From assembly GCF_900100365.1 (NCBI RefSeq), contig NZ_FNKU01000001.1, forward strand, positions 806,001-870,000: DNA of 64,000 nucleotides. The letters are read 5' to 3'. Positions 20,135 through 30,284 of the stretch are shown one piece after another. Source of the stretch: Pseudomonas cannabina (GTDB lineage: Bacteria; Pseudomonadota; Gammaproteobacteria; Pseudomonadales; Pseudomonadaceae). The first letter of the stretch is position 1; each line of letters opens with the position of its first letter. The notes under the pieces were generated by a model. That model was not told the DNA's origin. It made no database searches and saw only the letters and a program-made list of their open reading frames with translations. The translations under genes and the position numbers were made by a program.

Positions 20135-20797
20135 ATGCAGAAAGAACCTCGTAAGGTCCGTGAATTTCGCCGCCGTGAGCAGGAAATTCTCGACACCGCG
20201 CTAAAGCTGTTCCTGGAGCAAGGCGAAGACAGCGTCACCGTCGAGATGATCGCGGACGCCGTCGGCATTGGCAAAGGCACCATCTACAAGCACTTCAAGT
20301 CCAAGGCGGAAATCTACCTGCGCCTGATGCTCGACTACGAGCGGGATTTGAACGAGCTGCTGCACTCTGCCGATGTCGACAAGGACAAAGAGGCGCTGTC
20401 GCGTGCCTACTTCGAGTTCCGCATGCGTGATCCGCAGCGCTACCGCTTGTTCGACCGCCTGGAAGAGAAGGTGGTCAAGGGCAATCAGGTGCCCGAGCTG
20501 GTCGAAGAGCTGCACAAGATCCGCGCGTCCAACTTCGAACACCTCACCTTGCTGATCAAGGGGCGCATCACCGAAGGCAAGCTCGAAGACGTCCCGCCTT
20601 ACTACCACTACTGCGCAGCCTGGGCGCTGGTGCACGGCGCGGTCGCGCTGTACCACTCGCCGTTCTGGAGCAACGTGCTGGAAGATCAGGAAGGTTTCTT
20701 CAACTTCCTCATGGACATCGGCGTGCGTATGGGCAACAAGCGCAAGCGCGACAGTGAGACCCCTGTCGAAAGCAAGCCTGACCCCGCCGGCACGTAA
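20135..20797 (+). CDS. TetR-family transcriptional regulator
   Basis: The 220-residue protein has an N-terminal TetR helix-turn-helix (about residues 12-58: ILDTALKLFLEQGEDSVTVE, then IADAVGIGKGTIYKHFKSKA) and a variable all-helical ligand domain. The ATG at 20135 (MQKEPRKVREFRRREQEIL) is chosen; frames opening upstream run through the end of the exporter gene. A CATAAT hexamer at about 20092-20097 could be its -10. The co-oriented exporter next to it is a candidate target, but no operator palindrome could be identified. Confidence 0.88.
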   Translation: MQKEPRKVREFRRREQEILDTALKLFLEQGEDSVTVEMIADAVGIGKGTIYKHFKSKAEIYLRLMLDYERDLNELLHSADVDKDKEALSRAYFEFRMRDPQRYRLFDRLEEKVVKGNQVPELVEELHKIRASNFEHLTLLIKGRITEGKLEDVPPYYHYCAAWALVHGAVALYHSPFWSNVLEDQEGFFNFLMDIGVRMGNKRKRDSETPVESKPDPAGT

Positions 20798-20919
20798 CCC
20801 GCCAGGCCGGCCCTGAGCTTTGGCTCGAGGCTTTTGCTGCTGCCGCGTCGGAGATGGCGCGGAAGCTGCATCCGACGACCATTCGCCGGTTTTCCGTCAC
20901 CGGCATCTGGGAGGGGATA

Positions 20920-21522
20920 ATGCGTAGCCTGGTTCTGCTGCTCGCGCTGTTGGCGCTGAATGGCTGCATGAAAGTCAGTGATATGGGTGAAGGCGTTCGC
21001 GAGCAATTCAGCGATGCGGGTCTGCTCGACCATAGCAGTACCCGTCGTACCGCCAACTGGCGTGTACAGCCTGACTCATTCATCTACATCGCCCAGGGCG
21101 CTTTCGTACCTCCCGGCAAAGCCTATCCGCGTCCCAACGTCGTTGCCGACGAAGCCTTCAAAGGCTTCGTCGAGTACTTCCCGATGGTCCGCCGTGCGCC
21201 AGCGCCGATGGGGCTGGATGACGCAATGACCGAAGCGCGTAGCGCCGGCGCGCATTATCTGCTTTACACCCGTTTTGCCCGGGCCGACGACCGGATCAGT
21301 AACTGGGATCAATGGTCCGATCAGGAAGCGGTTGATCGACTGGGCGTCGACAGTGGTGTGATTCAACTGATGTTGATCGAGACCAGCACGCGCTACCTCA
21401 TCGACAGCGCCCGCATTCGCAGCCGTGGCGGATTGCTGACGCTTTACGATACCAGCCCCGAAGATTTGCTAGGTCCGCCTCTTGAAGACTACGCTCGTAC
21501 TCTACTGGGGGTAGAGCGCTAG
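20920..21522 (+). CDS. DUF4823 lipoprotein
   Basis: The 200-residue protein has a lipoprotein signal peptide, MRSLVLLLALLALNGC, with the lipobox LALNGC giving Cys16 as the lipidated residue; Met at +2 suggests outer-membrane sorting. The rest (DEAFKGFVEYFPMVRRAPAP, then DAMTEARSAGAHYLLYTRFA) matches the DUF4823 pattern of periplasmic proteins of unknown function in pseudomonads. GGAGGGG precedes the ATG. It probably forms a two-gene unit with the DUF1285 gene 42 bases downstream. Confidence 0.85.
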   Translation: MRSLVLLLALLALNGCMKVSDMGEGVREQFSDAGLLDHSSTRRTANWRVQPDSFIYIAQGAFVPPGKAYPRPNVVADEAFKGFVEYFPMVRRAPAPMGLDDAMTEARSAGAHYLLYTRFARADDRISNWDQWSDQEAVDRLGVDSGVIQLMLIETSTRYLIDSARIRSRGGLLTLYDTSPEDLLGPPLEDYARTLLGVER

Positions 21523-21564
21523 AAACATCTGGCGTCGAGCCTTGAAAAATCTCAGGAGAGTGGA

Positions 21565-22125
21565 GTGACTGATTCAAGCAAGGCGGGCGATCTTTTTGCG
21601 CAGATTCCCAAAACCAAAGGGTTGCCGCCTGTTCATCTGTGGAATCCGGATTTTTGTGGCGATATCGATATGCGTATCGCCCGCGACGGCACCTGGTATT
21701 ACCTGTGCACGCCGATCGGGCGCAAGCCGATGGTGCGGCTGTTCTCGACCATTATGCGGCGCGACGGTGACGATTACTTTCTGATCACGCCGGTCGAAAA
21801 AGTCGGCATCAAGGTGGATGACGCGCCCTTCGTGGTGGTCAGTCTCGACGTGCAAGGGGAGGGCGAGGGGCAAGTGCTGCGCTTTCTGACCAATGTGGAA
21901 GATCAGACGGAAGCCGGGCCGCAGCATCCGCTGCGGGTCGTGACGGACCCTGAGACTCAGGAGCCTGCGCCTTACGTTCTGGTGCGCAACAATCTTGAAG
22001 CGTTGATCCACCGTAACGTGTTCTATCAACTGGTCGAACTGGCGGTGGCCCGCGAGATCGACGGGCAGCGCTGGTTGGGCGTCTGGAGTCACGGAATGTT
22101 TTTCAAGATCGGTCTGGAGCCTTGA
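21565..22125 (+). CDS. DUF1285 family protein
   Basis: This 186-residue cytoplasmic protein of the DUF1285 family begins with the characteristic PPVHLWNPDFCGDIDMRIARDGTW segment. Known structures of the family show two small domains; the function is unestablished. The start is a GTG at 21565 after CAGGAG. No signal peptide or membrane segment is present. Confidence 0.87.
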   Translation: MTDSSKAGDLFAQIPKTKGLPPVHLWNPDFCGDIDMRIARDGTWYYLCTPIGRKPMVRLFSTIMRRDGDDYFLITPVEKVGIKVDDAPFVVVSLDVQGEGEGQVLRFLTNVEDQTEAGPQHPLRVVTDPETQEPAPYVLVRNNLEALIHRNVFYQLVELAVAREIDGQRWLGVWSHGMFFKIGLEP

Positions 22126-22210
22126 AATGCCCCGTGGTTGGCGCGCTTGAATTGCCTGCGGGCACTGCCGCGGTTAAAGTGCCGCTCCCTGATTTTCCTG
22201 AGGTTTTTGC

Positions 22211-23224
22211 ATGAGCCAGTCCTTTGATATCGCCGTAGTCGGCGCAACCGGTACTGTCGGCGAAACCCTTGTCCAGGTTCTGGAGGAGCGCGATTTTCCT
22301 GTCGGCAATCTGCACTTGCTGGCGAGCATCGAATCCGCCGGCCACTCCGTGCCGTTTCGGGGCAAGAATGTACGCGTGCGTGAAGTCGACGAGTTCGATT
22401 TCAGCAAAGTCCGCCTGGCGTTTTTCGCTGCCGGCCCGGCGATCAGCCGCAGTTATGCAGAAAAAGCCGTGGCGGCGGGCTGTTCGGTCGTTGACCTGTC
22501 GGGCGCGTTCCCGGCCGGGCAAGCGGCCAATATCGTGCCGGAGATCAACGCAGCGTTGTTGAGCGCAAGCGGCGCTGGTGCGCATCTGGTGGCCAGCCCA
22601 AGTGCGGCGGCTACGGCGGTCGCCCTGGCGCTGGCTCCTTTGCGCGCCATGCTCGACCTGCACAGCGTATCGGTCACGGCGTGTCTGGCCATATCGGCAT
22701 TGGGGCGCGAGGGGGTGAGCGAGCTGGCGCGGCAGACTACCGAACTGCTCAACGTGCGCCCGCTGGAAACCCGTTTCTTCGATCGACAGATGGCCTTTAA
22801 CGTGCTGGCTCAGGTCGGCACGCCCGACGATTCCGGTCACCTACCGCTGGAACGGCGCCTGGTGGATGAGCTGCGCGAATTGTTGGCACAGCCATCGCTC
22901 AAGGTTTCCGCTACCTGCATTCAAGTGCCGGTGTTCTTCGGCGACAGTTTCACCGTTGCGTTGCGCACCACGGGGCCGGTCGATCTGGCTGCGGTCAATG
23001 CCGCGCTCGAGGCAGCACCCGGTCTGGAGCTGGTCGATGCGGGCGATTACCCGACGCCGGTTGGCGATGCGGTAGGCCAGGATGTGGTGTATGTCGGTCG
23101 CGTCCGGGGCGGAACCGATGATCCCGAGCAACTCAATCTGTGGCTGACGTCAGACAATGTGCGCAAAGGCGCAGCGCTCAATGCTGTGCAGGTTGGCGAA
23201 TTGTTGATAAAAGGCTATGTGTAA
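22211..23224 (+). CDS. usg: Aspartate-semialdehyde dehydrogenase-like protein (USG-1 type)
   Basis: The 337-residue protein has the Asd fold: the N-terminal NADP-binding motif GATGTVGETLVQVLEERDFP and a C-terminal dimerisation domain. The Asd active-site Cys normally found in the GCSxPxC-type segment is replaced: ASPSAAATAVALALAPL stands at that site with no Cys. It is therefore probably not a functional Asd, consistent with the USG-1 paralogue next to fimV in Pseudomonas, whose role is unclear. A hairpin, TCCCCGAATGTCGGGGA at 23295-23311, follows the gene. Confidence 0.85.
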   Translation: MSQSFDIAVVGATGTVGETLVQVLEERDFPVGNLHLLASIESAGHSVPFRGKNVRVREVDEFDFSKVRLAFFAAGPAISRSYAEKAVAAGCSVVDLSGAFPAGQAANIVPEINAALLSASGAGAHLVASPSAAATAVALALAPLRAMLDLHSVSVTACLAISALGREGVSELARQTTELLNVRPLETRFFDRQMAFNVLAQVGTPDDSGHLPLERRLVDELRELLAQPSLKVSATCIQVPVFFGDSFTVALRTTGPVDLAAVNAALEAAPGLELVDAGDYPTPVGDAVGQDVVYVGRVRGGTDDPEQLNLWLTSDNVRKGAALNAVQVGELLIKGYV

Positions 23225-23333
23225 AAGATACTTGGCAATAATTTGAACAATTGTTTTAGCGGCGACACGCCTTACACCCAAATGCAGGACTACCTCCCCG
23301 AATGTCGGGGAATCTTTAAACAAGGGATGGGCT

Positions 23334-26144
23334 ATGGTTCAGGTTCGTAAACTGGTATTAGCAATCGCTGCGGCTTCAGCGCTGTCATCGGGTATGGCGC
23401 AGGCGCTGGGGCTCGGGGAATTGTCGGTCAAGTCGACCCTGAATCAGCCATTGGTAGCGGAAATCGAGTTGACCGAAGCGCAGGGGCTCAACGCGACGCA
23501 AGTCGTGCCCAGCCTGGCTACCACGGCCGACTTCGCTCAGGCGGGTGTCACGCGTCAGGCATTTCTTAACGACCTCACGTTCACTCCGGTGATCAACGCC
23601 AGCGGCAAGAGTGTCTTGCGGATCACCTCCAGCAAGCCGGTTCGCGAGCCCTACGTGAAATTTCTGGTTCAGGTGCTGTGGCCAAATGGCCGCTTGTTGC
23701 GTGAGTACAGTCTGCTGCTCGATCCGCCGAAGTTTTCGCCAGAGGCAGCTGCCGCCGCGGCGGCTCCTGCTCCTGCGCCGGCTGCCGCTCCCGCAGCACC
23801 TGCCCAATTGGCAGCGGTAGCGCCACCGGTCGAGGCCGCAGCACCTGAAGCGCCTGCTCCGGCAGCGCCTGCCGGCTCAACCGCACTGCCGCCGCCCACA
23901 GCAGATAAACCGGCGCAATACGTCACTGCCAATAACGACACCTTGTGGGAAATTGCCGCGAAGGTGCGTACTGCCGGAACAGTCCAGCAGACCATGCTGG
24001 CGATCCAGGCGCTGAACCCGGATGCATTCATCGGCGGCAACATCAACCGCCTGAAGAAAGGCCAGGTGCTGCGCTTGCCGACGCCTCAACAGACCACTGC
24101 ACTGCCGCAACCGCAGGCCGTTACCGAAGTTTCCCGCCAGTACACCGAGTGGCGCGGCGGCCGTCGTTCGCCTGCAACCGGCACACGACAAGTCGACGCG
24201 ACCCGCCGTGATCGTGCAGGTGCAGCGCCGTCTCGCGTCGACACCCCGGACAACCTCAGTCTGGTGTCGGCCAGCGGTAAACCCGCAGCCAAAGGTGTGA
24301 CGGGTGACAGCGATCTCGGTAACAAGCTGGCGGTCACTCAGGAAGCCCTCGATACCACGCGTCGTGACAATGCCGAGCTGAAAAGCCGCATGAACGACCT
24401 GCAAAGCCAGCTCGACAAGTTGCAGCGGCTGATCGAGCTGAAAAACGGTCAGTTGGCCAAAATGCAGGCCGCTGGCGCCGCCGTGCCGCCTGCTGCCGCG
24501 ACGCCTGACGCAACCACGCCGACGAACGCGGCGGTACCTGCGTCGCTGGTCGATGCCAATGGCGCCCCGGTCAAACCGGCAGGTGAAGTCGCTCCCGAAG
24601 ATGCCTTGCCGGCAGGTGCCGCTCAGGTTGCGACGCCTGCGGCAGATCAGCCGTTGGCCGTCGAGCCGGTTGCAGTACCCGAAGAAGATGACTCGCTGCA
24701 GAAGATCCTCGATAACCCGGTTCTGCTGGGGCTCATCGGTGGCGCAGTGTTGCTGATTCTGGCCTTGTTGCTGTTGTTTCTTGCCCGTCGCCGTGCGGCA
24801 AAGGCCGAAGCCGAGAAACACAAGCGCATGGCGCGGGCGCTGGCTGAAGAGTCCGATTTTGTCTCCGACATGGATCTGGATACGCCGCAGGCCAGTTTCG
24901 ACGGGCTTGACGTGCCGCCGCCGAATGTCCGTATGGGGGCTGCCGGTGCGGCAGCCGCAGCAGCGACGCGTGAACGTCAGGCTGATCCTCTGGTGCAGGC
25001 CGAGATTCATATCGCTTACGGGCGCATGAATCAGGCGGTCGAGCTGCTTGAGGAAGCTGTTCAGGAAGATCCGAAGCGCGATGACATTCGCCTCAAGCTG
25101 ATGGAAATCTACGCTGAACAGGGCAATAACAAAGCCTACGCCGCCCACGAGCGCAAGCTGGTGGCTGCGGGAAAGCCTGAAGCTGAGGTCGAGCAGCTAG
25201 AAGAACGTCACTCGACCCTGAAGCCTGCGGCGCCGCTGGCTTCTGAACCTGTCTCGACGCCATCGGCGGCGCCTGCCGTCGCGGCTGCGGCTGCGGCGGC
25301 CAGTGCTGCGGCGTTGGCTGCCGAGCTTGATGCCAAATACGTCGAAGAGTTGCTGGCGGACAACGACAATCCCGATGAGCCTGCGGAACAGGCTGCTGTG
25401 CCTGCGCCGGAGCCGGTCGCGATGCCTAAGCCGGATGAGTTCGATCATGATTTTGACTTGAGCCTGGATGAGTTCGAAGAAGCATCCACGCCTGAAGTCT
25501 CGACCGTGAACGATCTTGATGACCTTACGCTCGATGAGCCAAAACCCGACACACCGCAAGCAGCTGCTGTGCCCGACGACGAAGCGCTGACATTTGAGTC
25601 GATCATGCAGCAGCAGGAAGAGGCCCGCGCTGCGACGTCGACTGAAGAACTGGCCGACTTCGACCTGGATTTGTCCGAAGAAGACCCGGCACTGAAAAAC
25701 GAAGACGACTTCTTGCTGGGCCTTGGCGATGACTCGCTTGATCTGGGCAAGACCACGCCACCGCCGGTCAGTGACGATCTGGAGCTGCCGGAAGATTTCG
25801 ACCTGTCGCTGGCTGACGAGATTGAAACCGATCAGGCAAGCCAGGCGTTCGCCAGCGAAATCGATGACGTCAATGCCGAGCTGGACCGTCTTGCGCAAAA
25901 ACTTGAGCATCCGCCGCTCGATGAGCCAAGGTTTACCGCCGAGGACGCAGCAGCCCTGGATGACGAGCCTGACTTCGACTTCATGTCCGGTACTGACGAG
26001 GCGGCGACCAAGCTTGATCTGGCGCGCGCCTACATTGACATGGGCGATGCCGACGGGGCGCGGGATATTCTCGACGAAGTGGTCACCGAGGGCGATGACG
26101 GCCAGAAGACCGAAGCGCGGGAGATGCTTTCGCGCCTGGTCTGA
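23334..26144 (+). CDS. fimV: Pilus assembly / polar hub protein FimV
   Basis: FimV is a 936-residue inner-membrane protein that organises the cell pole, type IV pili and cAMP signalling. It has a signal peptide (about residues 1-25), the FimV N-terminal domain, an Ala/Pro-rich linker, and a LysM peptidoglycan-binding motif near residues 196-250 (NDTLWEIAAKVRTAGTVQQT). A coiled coil follows near residues 330-385, then one membrane helix (LLGLIGGAVLLILALLLLFL, about residues 464-483). The cytoplasmic part is long and acidic with a TPR-like segment, ending in the conserved FimV C-terminal domain (LDLARAYIDMGDADGARDIL). It lies between usg and truA as in P. aeruginosa. Confidence 0.95.
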   Translation: MVQVRKLVLAIAAASALSSGMAQALGLGELSVKSTLNQPLVAEIELTEAQGLNATQVVPSLATTADFAQAGVTRQAFLNDLTFTPVINASGKSVLRITSSKPVREPYVKFLVQVLWPNGRLLREYSLLLDPPKFSPEAAAAAAAPAPAPAAAPAAPAQLAAVAPPVEAAAPEAPAPAAPAGSTALPPPTADKPAQYVTANNDTLWEIAAKVRTAGTVQQTMLAIQALNPDAFIGGNINRLKKGQVLRLPTPQQTTALPQPQAVTEVSRQYTEWRGGRRSPATGTRQVDATRRDRAGAAPSRVDTPDNLSLVSASGKPAAKGVTGDSDLGNKLAVTQEALDTTRRDNAELKSRMNDLQSQLDKLQRLIELKNGQLAKMQAAGAAVPPAAATPDATTPTNAAVPASLVDANGAPVKPAGEVAPEDALPAGAAQVATPAADQPLAVEPVAVPEEDDSLQKILDNPVLLGLIGGAVLLILALLLLFLARRRAAKAEAEKHKRMARALAEESDFVSDMDLDTPQASFDGLDVPPPNVRMGAAGAAAAAATRERQADPLVQAEIHIAYGRMNQAVELLEEAVQEDPKRDDIRLKLMEIYAEQGNNKAYAAHERKLVAAGKPEAEVEQLEERHSTLKPAAPLASEPVSTPSAAPAVAAAAAAASAAALAAELDAKYVEELLADNDNPDEPAEQAAVPAPEPVAMPKPDEFDHDFDLSLDEFEEASTPEVSTVNDLDDLTLDEPKPDTPQAAAVPDDEALTFESIMQQQEEARAATSTEELADFDLDLSEEDPALKNEDDFLLGLGDDSLDLGKTTPPPVSDDLELPEDFDLSLADEIETDQASQAFASEIDDVNAELDRLAQKLEHPPLDEPRFTAEDAAALDDEPDFDFMSGTDEAATKLDLARAYIDMGDADGARDILDEVVTEGDDGQKTEAREMLSRLV

Positions 26145-26150
26145 CTCAAG

Positions 26151-26182
26151 CCTGCCAACCTGCCAACCTGCCAACCTGCCAA
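26151..26182. repeat. Four tandem copies of CCTGCCAA
   Basis: An exact 8-bp unit is repeated four times directly after the fimV stop codon and runs into the terminator hairpin. Such tracts vary in copy number by slippage; no coding sequence is affected. Confidence 0.85.
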
Positions 26183-26204
26183 CGGCCGCTTATGCGGCCG
26201 TTGG
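26179..26204 (+). terminator. Hairpin after fimV
   Basis: CCAACGGCCGC and GCGGCCGTTGG form a perfect 11-bp stem with a TTAT loop. The following CCTTTC is only weakly T-rich, so termination may be partial. Confidence 0.6.
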
Positions 26205-26277
26205 CCTTTCAATCTGGCGTGTTTTTTCTACGACCGTATAATGGCCGACTTTTCGCGAACCGACAGGCTCTTCCACA

Positions 26278-27132
26278 TTGGCGAACATAGATAACCCGGC
26301 TGCCGAGATGGCGGCCGAGGGCTTTTCCCGAATCGCGCTGGGCGTGGAGTACAAAGGCTCGCGCTATTGCGGCTGGCAACGGCAGGCGTCCGGTGTGCTG
26401 ACCGTGCAGGAAACCCTCGAAGACGCGCTTTCGAAAGTGGCGGCGTCGCCCGTCTCGCTGATGTGTGCCGGGCGTACCGATGCAGGCGTGCATGCCTGCG
26501 GGCAGGTGGTGCATTTCGATACTCAGGCAGAGCGTTCACTGAAAGCCTGGGTCATGGGCGCAAATATCAACCTGCCGCATGACATCAGCGTGAGCTGGGC
26601 GCGGGTCATGCCTGCGACCTTTCATGCGCGCTTCAAGGCCATCGCCCGTCGCTATCGCTATGTGATTTACAACGATCAGATCCGTCCGGCGCATCTGAAT
26701 CAGGAAATCACCTGGAATCATCGTCCGCTGGACGTGGAGCGGATGGCGCAGGCCGCCGCGCATCTGGTGGGGACTCATGACTTCAGCGCCTTTCGCGCCG
26801 GTCAGTGCCAGGCCAAGTCACCGGTCAAACAATTGCATCACCTGCGCGTGACCCGTCACGGCAAGATGATTGTAATCGATGTTCGCGCCAATGCCTTCCT
26901 GCACCACATGGTGCGCAACATCGCTGGCGTTCTGATGACCATTGGTGCGGGTGAAAGGCCGGTCGAATGGGCGCGTGAGGTACTGGAGAGCAAGGTGCGG
27001 CGTACTGGCGGCGTGACAGCCCATCCTTACGGGCTGTATCTGGTTCAAGTGGAGTATCGCGACGAATTTCCACTGCCGGACCGCTACATTGGTCCGCATT
27101 TTCTTACGGGTTTTGCAGAACTTGACGGCTGA
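26278..27132 (+). CDS. truA: tRNA pseudouridine(38-40) synthase TruA
   Basis: TruA makes pseudouridine at positions 38-40 of the tRNA anticodon arm. The 284-residue protein has the catalytic CAGRTDAGVHA motif (Asp nucleophile, near residue 64) and the FLHHMVRNIAG segment. The start appears to be a TTG at 26278; homology proper begins at FSRIALGVEYKGSRYCGWQR, so the first 15 residues are less certain. Confidence 0.94.
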   Translation: MANIDNPAAEMAAEGFSRIALGVEYKGSRYCGWQRQASGVLTVQETLEDALSKVAASPVSLMCAGRTDAGVHACGQVVHFDTQAERSLKAWVMGANINLPHDISVSWARVMPATFHARFKAIARRYRYVIYNDQIRPAHLNQEITWNHRPLDVERMAQAAAHLVGTHDFSAFRAGQCQAKSPVKQLHHLRVTRHGKMIVIDVRANAFLHHMVRNIAGVLMTIGAGERPVEWAREVLESKVRRTGGVTAHPYGLYLVQVEYRDEFPLPDRYIGPHFLTGFAELDG

Positions 27133-27193
27133 CGACCTGAACAGCATTTGCTAACATCCGGGACTTTCCGCAAGGACTGAGGTTTTCCACCAT

Positions 27194-27814
27194 ATGTCAG
27201 CCGTTCGCAGCAAGATCTGCGGGATTACCCGCATAGAAGATGCTCTGGCCGCCGTCGAGGCGGGGGCTGACGCCATTGGGTTGGTGTTTTACCCCAAAAG
27301 CTCGCGGGCGGTGACGATCCAGCAGGCGCGCGCGATCATTGCTGCCTTGCCGCCGTTCGTGACCACCGTCGGCCTGTTCGTCAATGCCAGTCGCTGCGAA
27401 CTCAACGAAACGCTGGAGGCTGTCGCGCTGGATCTGTTGCAGTTTCATGGCGATGAAACGCCAGAAGAATGTGACGGTTATCATCGCCCTTACATCAAGG
27501 CCTTGCGGGTCAAGGCGGGTGACGACATTGCCCAGGCCTGCCGCGCCTATCGCAATGCGCGGGGTGTGCTGCTCGACACCTATGTCGAAGGCTTCCCCGG
27601 CGGCACTGGCGAAACCTTTGACTGGGCGCTGATTCCGGACGATCTGGACAAACCGGTCATTCTGGCAGGCGGGCTGACCTCGGCCAACGTGGCTCAGGCC
27701 ATTGCTCAGGTCCGGCCCTATGCGGTGGACGTCAGCGGCGGAGTGGAAAAGAGCAAGGGCATCAAGGATCGCGAAAAGATCCTCGCGTTCATGAGCACGG
27801 TGCAGGGCGTCTGA
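27194..27814 (+). CDS. trpF: Phosphoribosylanthranilate isomerase
   Basis: TrpF is a TIM-barrel isomerase in tryptophan synthesis. The 206-residue protein has the catalytic Cys in [12 protein letters not shown] (residue 9), catalytic Asp in [19 protein letters not shown], and the phosphate-binding ends [12 protein letters not shown] and [12 protein letters not shown]. As in other pseudomonads, trpF stands apart from the other trp genes. The 248 bases to accD hold no gene that I can see. Confidence 0.96.
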   Translation: MSAVRSKICGITRIEDALAAVEAGADAIGLVFYPKSSRAVTIQQARAIIAALPPFVTTVGLFVNASRCELNETLEAVALDLLQFHGDETPEECDGYHRPYIKALRVKAGDDIAQACRAYRNARGVLLDTYVEGFPGGTGETFDWALIPDDLDKPVILAGGLTSANVAQAIAQVRPYAVDVSGGVEKSKGIKDREKILAFMSTVQGV

Positions 27815-28062
27815 TGTGACGGTTGCGCTTCGGCCGCCGTCCATAAGCCTGTTCCCGCCGCTACAGATGCGGGTCGAATCAAGTAGGCGAGGGTGCCAAT
27901 GTGCACCGTCGTTGTTATGAAAACCGGGCTGAAGGGTGTGCAGGTCAGGCCATGGGTCGCCCGCTGCCCCTTCATCATCGTCCATAAGAATTTACCCGAG
28001 GGCATGCGACTGACGTGTGATTGTCAGCCGTTCGAGCCACACCGGTACTGGAGAGATAAAGC

Positions 28063-28983
28063 ATGAGCAACTGGTTGGTAGACAAACTGATCCCATCGAT
28101 CATGCGTTCCGAGGTCAAGAAAAGCTCGGTTCCTGAAGGTCTTTGGCACAAATGCCCATCCTGCGAAGCGGTGCTCTATCGCCCTGAGCTGGAAAAGACC
28201 CTGGACGTCTGCCCCAAGTGCAACCACCACATGCGTATCGGCGCGCGCGCGCGTCTGAACATCTTCCTCGATGTCGAAGGCCGTGCCGAACTGGGCGCTG
28301 ACCTGGAGCCGGTGGACCGTCTGAAATTTCGTGACGGCAAGAAATACAAGGACCGCCTGACCGCAGCCCAGAAGCAGACCGGCGAGAAAGACGCGCTGAT
28401 CTCGATGAGCGGCACCCTGCTGGGCATGCCGGTGGTCGCAGCGGCGTTCGAGTTCTCCTTCATGGGCGGTTCGATGGGCGCCATTGTGGGTGAGCGTTTC
28501 GTTCGCGCCGCCAACTACGCGCTGGAAAATCGCTGCCCGATGATCTGTTTCGCCGCCTCCGGTGGTGCGCGCATGCAGGAAGCCCTGATCTCGCTGATGC
28601 AAATGGCCAAGACTTCCGCAGTGCTGGCGCGTCTTCGCGAAGAGGGGCTGCCATTCATTTCCGTACTTACCGATCCGGTTTACGGCGGCGTTTCTGCGAG
28701 TCTGGCGATGCTGGGTGACGTTATCGTTGCCGAACCCAAGGCGCTGATCGGTTTCGCTGGTCCTCGCGTCATCGAACAGACCGTTCGCGAGAAGCTGCCT
28801 GAAGGCTTCCAGCGCAGCGAGTTCCTGCTGGATCATGGCGCCATCGACATGATCATCGCGCGCAGCGAGCTTCGTCCACGTCTGGGCAACCTGTTGGCGC
28901 AGATGATGAACCTGCCCACGCCGCGCTTCGTTGCGCCTGTCATCGAGCCGATCGTCGTACCGCCAGCTCCGGCCTCGATATGA
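28063..28983 (+). CDS. accD: Acetyl-CoA carboxylase carboxyltransferase beta subunit
   Basis: AccD with AccA transfers carboxyl from biotin to acetyl-CoA, making malonyl-CoA. The 306-residue protein carries the N-terminal C4 zinc ribbon ([20 protein letters not shown] with CPKC) followed by the crotonase-fold carboxyltransferase domain ([18 protein letters not shown]). The E. coli zinc ribbon also binds mRNA for autoregulation. Its stop overlaps the folC start (ATGA). Confidence 0.97.
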   Translation: MSNWLVDKLIPSIMRSEVKKSSVPEGLWHKCPSCEAVLYRPELEKTLDVCPKCNHHMRIGARARLNIFLDVEGRAELGADLEPVDRLKFRDGKKYKDRLTAAQKQTGEKDALISMSGTLLGMPVVAAAFEFSFMGGSMGAIVGERFVRAANYALENRCPMICFAASGGARMQEALISLMQMAKTSAVLARLREEGLPFISVLTDPVYGGVSASLAMLGDVIVAEPKALIGFAGPRVIEQTVREKLPEGFQRSEFLLDHGAIDMIIARSELRPRLGNLLAQMMNLPTPRFVAPVIEPIVVPPAPASI

Positions 28984-30284
28984 CCCCTGTAACCCTGGGC
29001 GACTGGATCGCCTATCTGGAGCAACTGCATCCATCGGCCATCGACATGGGGCTGGATCGCTCGCGACAGGTAGCGCAGCAGTTGGGCCTGACCAGGCCTG
29101 CTCCCAGGGTCATCACTGTCACCGGCACCAATGGCAAAGGCTCGACCTGCGCTTTTATCGCCGCGTTGCTGCAAGCCCAAGGGCTGAAAACCGGGGTTTA
29201 CAGCTCGCCGCATCTGGTTCGCTACAACGAGCGGGTAAAGGTGCAGGGTGTCGAAGCAACCGATGCCGAGTTGTGCGAAGCCTTTGCAGCCGTCGAGGCA
29301 GCGCGTGATGGCGTCACCCTGACGTACTTCGAAATGGGCACGCTGGCAGCCTTCTGGCTGTTCGAGCAGGCTCAGCTTGACGCCGTGGTGCTGGAAGTTG
29401 GCCTGGGCGGTCGTCTGGACGCGGTGAACCTGATTGACGCGGATTTCGCGCTGGTGACCAGTATCGGTGTCGATCATGCCGAGTGGCTGGGTGATAGCCG
29501 CGAATCGGTTGCGTTCGAAAAAGCCGGTATTTTTCGGTCTGCACGCCCCGCGCTGTGCGGTGATCCGGCTCCACCCGAGCCGCTGCTGGAGAAGGCCCGA
29601 GAACTGGGCTGCCCGCTGTTGCTGCGCGGCGCGGATTTCGACCTGACCGTGGGTCCGGACAGTTGGGACTGGCGCGGCGTCGCGCATGGCGAACAGGTTG
29701 AACTGCGAGGTTTGCCGTTGCTCGATCTGCCCATGCAGAATGCCGCGCTGGCCCTCCAGTTGTATGCTCTCTTGGGCTATCCGCTGGAGTCCGCCGCGTT
29801 GGGGCAGGTGCTGGCCCGCACGCGGCTTGCCGGGCGCCTTGATCGCCGCATCTTCCACTGGCAGGGCAAGCGCCTCAATCTGCTTCTGGACGTGGGCCAC
29901 AATCCGCATGCCGCGCAGTTTCTGCACCAGCGTCTGACGCAGCTCCCGATTGTCGGCAAGCGCTACGCCGTGTTCGGTCTGCTGAGTGACAAGGACCTTG
30001 CAGGCGTGGTCGCTCCTCTGGTGTCTGTCATCGACAAATGGGCCGTCGCGGCGCTGCCCACTCCGCGCAGCAGGCCTGCCGAAGCGTTGCAGGCGGCGTT
30101 GCAGAACCTTGGCGCCTGCGTGACGTCCTATCAGAGTATTGCGCCAGCATTGGAGGCTCAGTGCGCGCACGCCACGGCCGATGATGAAATTCTGCTGTTC
30201 GGATCTTTTTACTGTGTTGCCGAGGCCCTTGAATGGCTGGCCCTGCACACCGACGAGGAAGCTGCAAATGGCTTTGCTGGATAA
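28980..30284 (+). CDS. folC: Dihydrofolate/folylpolyglutamate synthase
   Basis: FolC adds glutamate to dihydropteroate and then to folates. The 434-residue Mur-ligase-like protein has the ATP site [20 protein letters not shown] near residue 43, the omega-loop [17 protein letters not shown], and the [11 protein letters not shown] motif near residue 300. It starts within the accD stop and overlaps the SPOR gene by 17 bases, giving a tight accD-folC-SPOR operon. Confidence 0.95.
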   Translation: MTPVTLGDWIAYLEQLHPSAIDMGLDRSRQVAQQLGLTRPAPRVITVTGTNGKGSTCAFIAALLQAQGLKTGVYSSPHLVRYNERVKVQGVEATDAELCEAFAAVEAARDGVTLTYFEMGTLAAFWLFEQAQLDAVVLEVGLGGRLDAVNLIDADFALVTSIGVDHAEWLGDSRESVAFEKAGIFRSARPALCGDPAPPEPLLEKARELGCPLLLRGADFDLTVGPDSWDWRGVAHGEQVELRGLPLLDLPMQNAALALQLYALLGYPLESAALGQVLARTRLAGRLDRRIFHWQGKRLNLLLDVGHNPHAAQFLHQRLTQLPIVGKRYAVFGLLSDKDLAGVVAPLVSVIDKWAVAALPTPRSRPAEALQAALQNLGACVTSYQSIAPALEAQCAHATADDEILLFGSFYCVAEALEWLALHTDEEAANGFAG

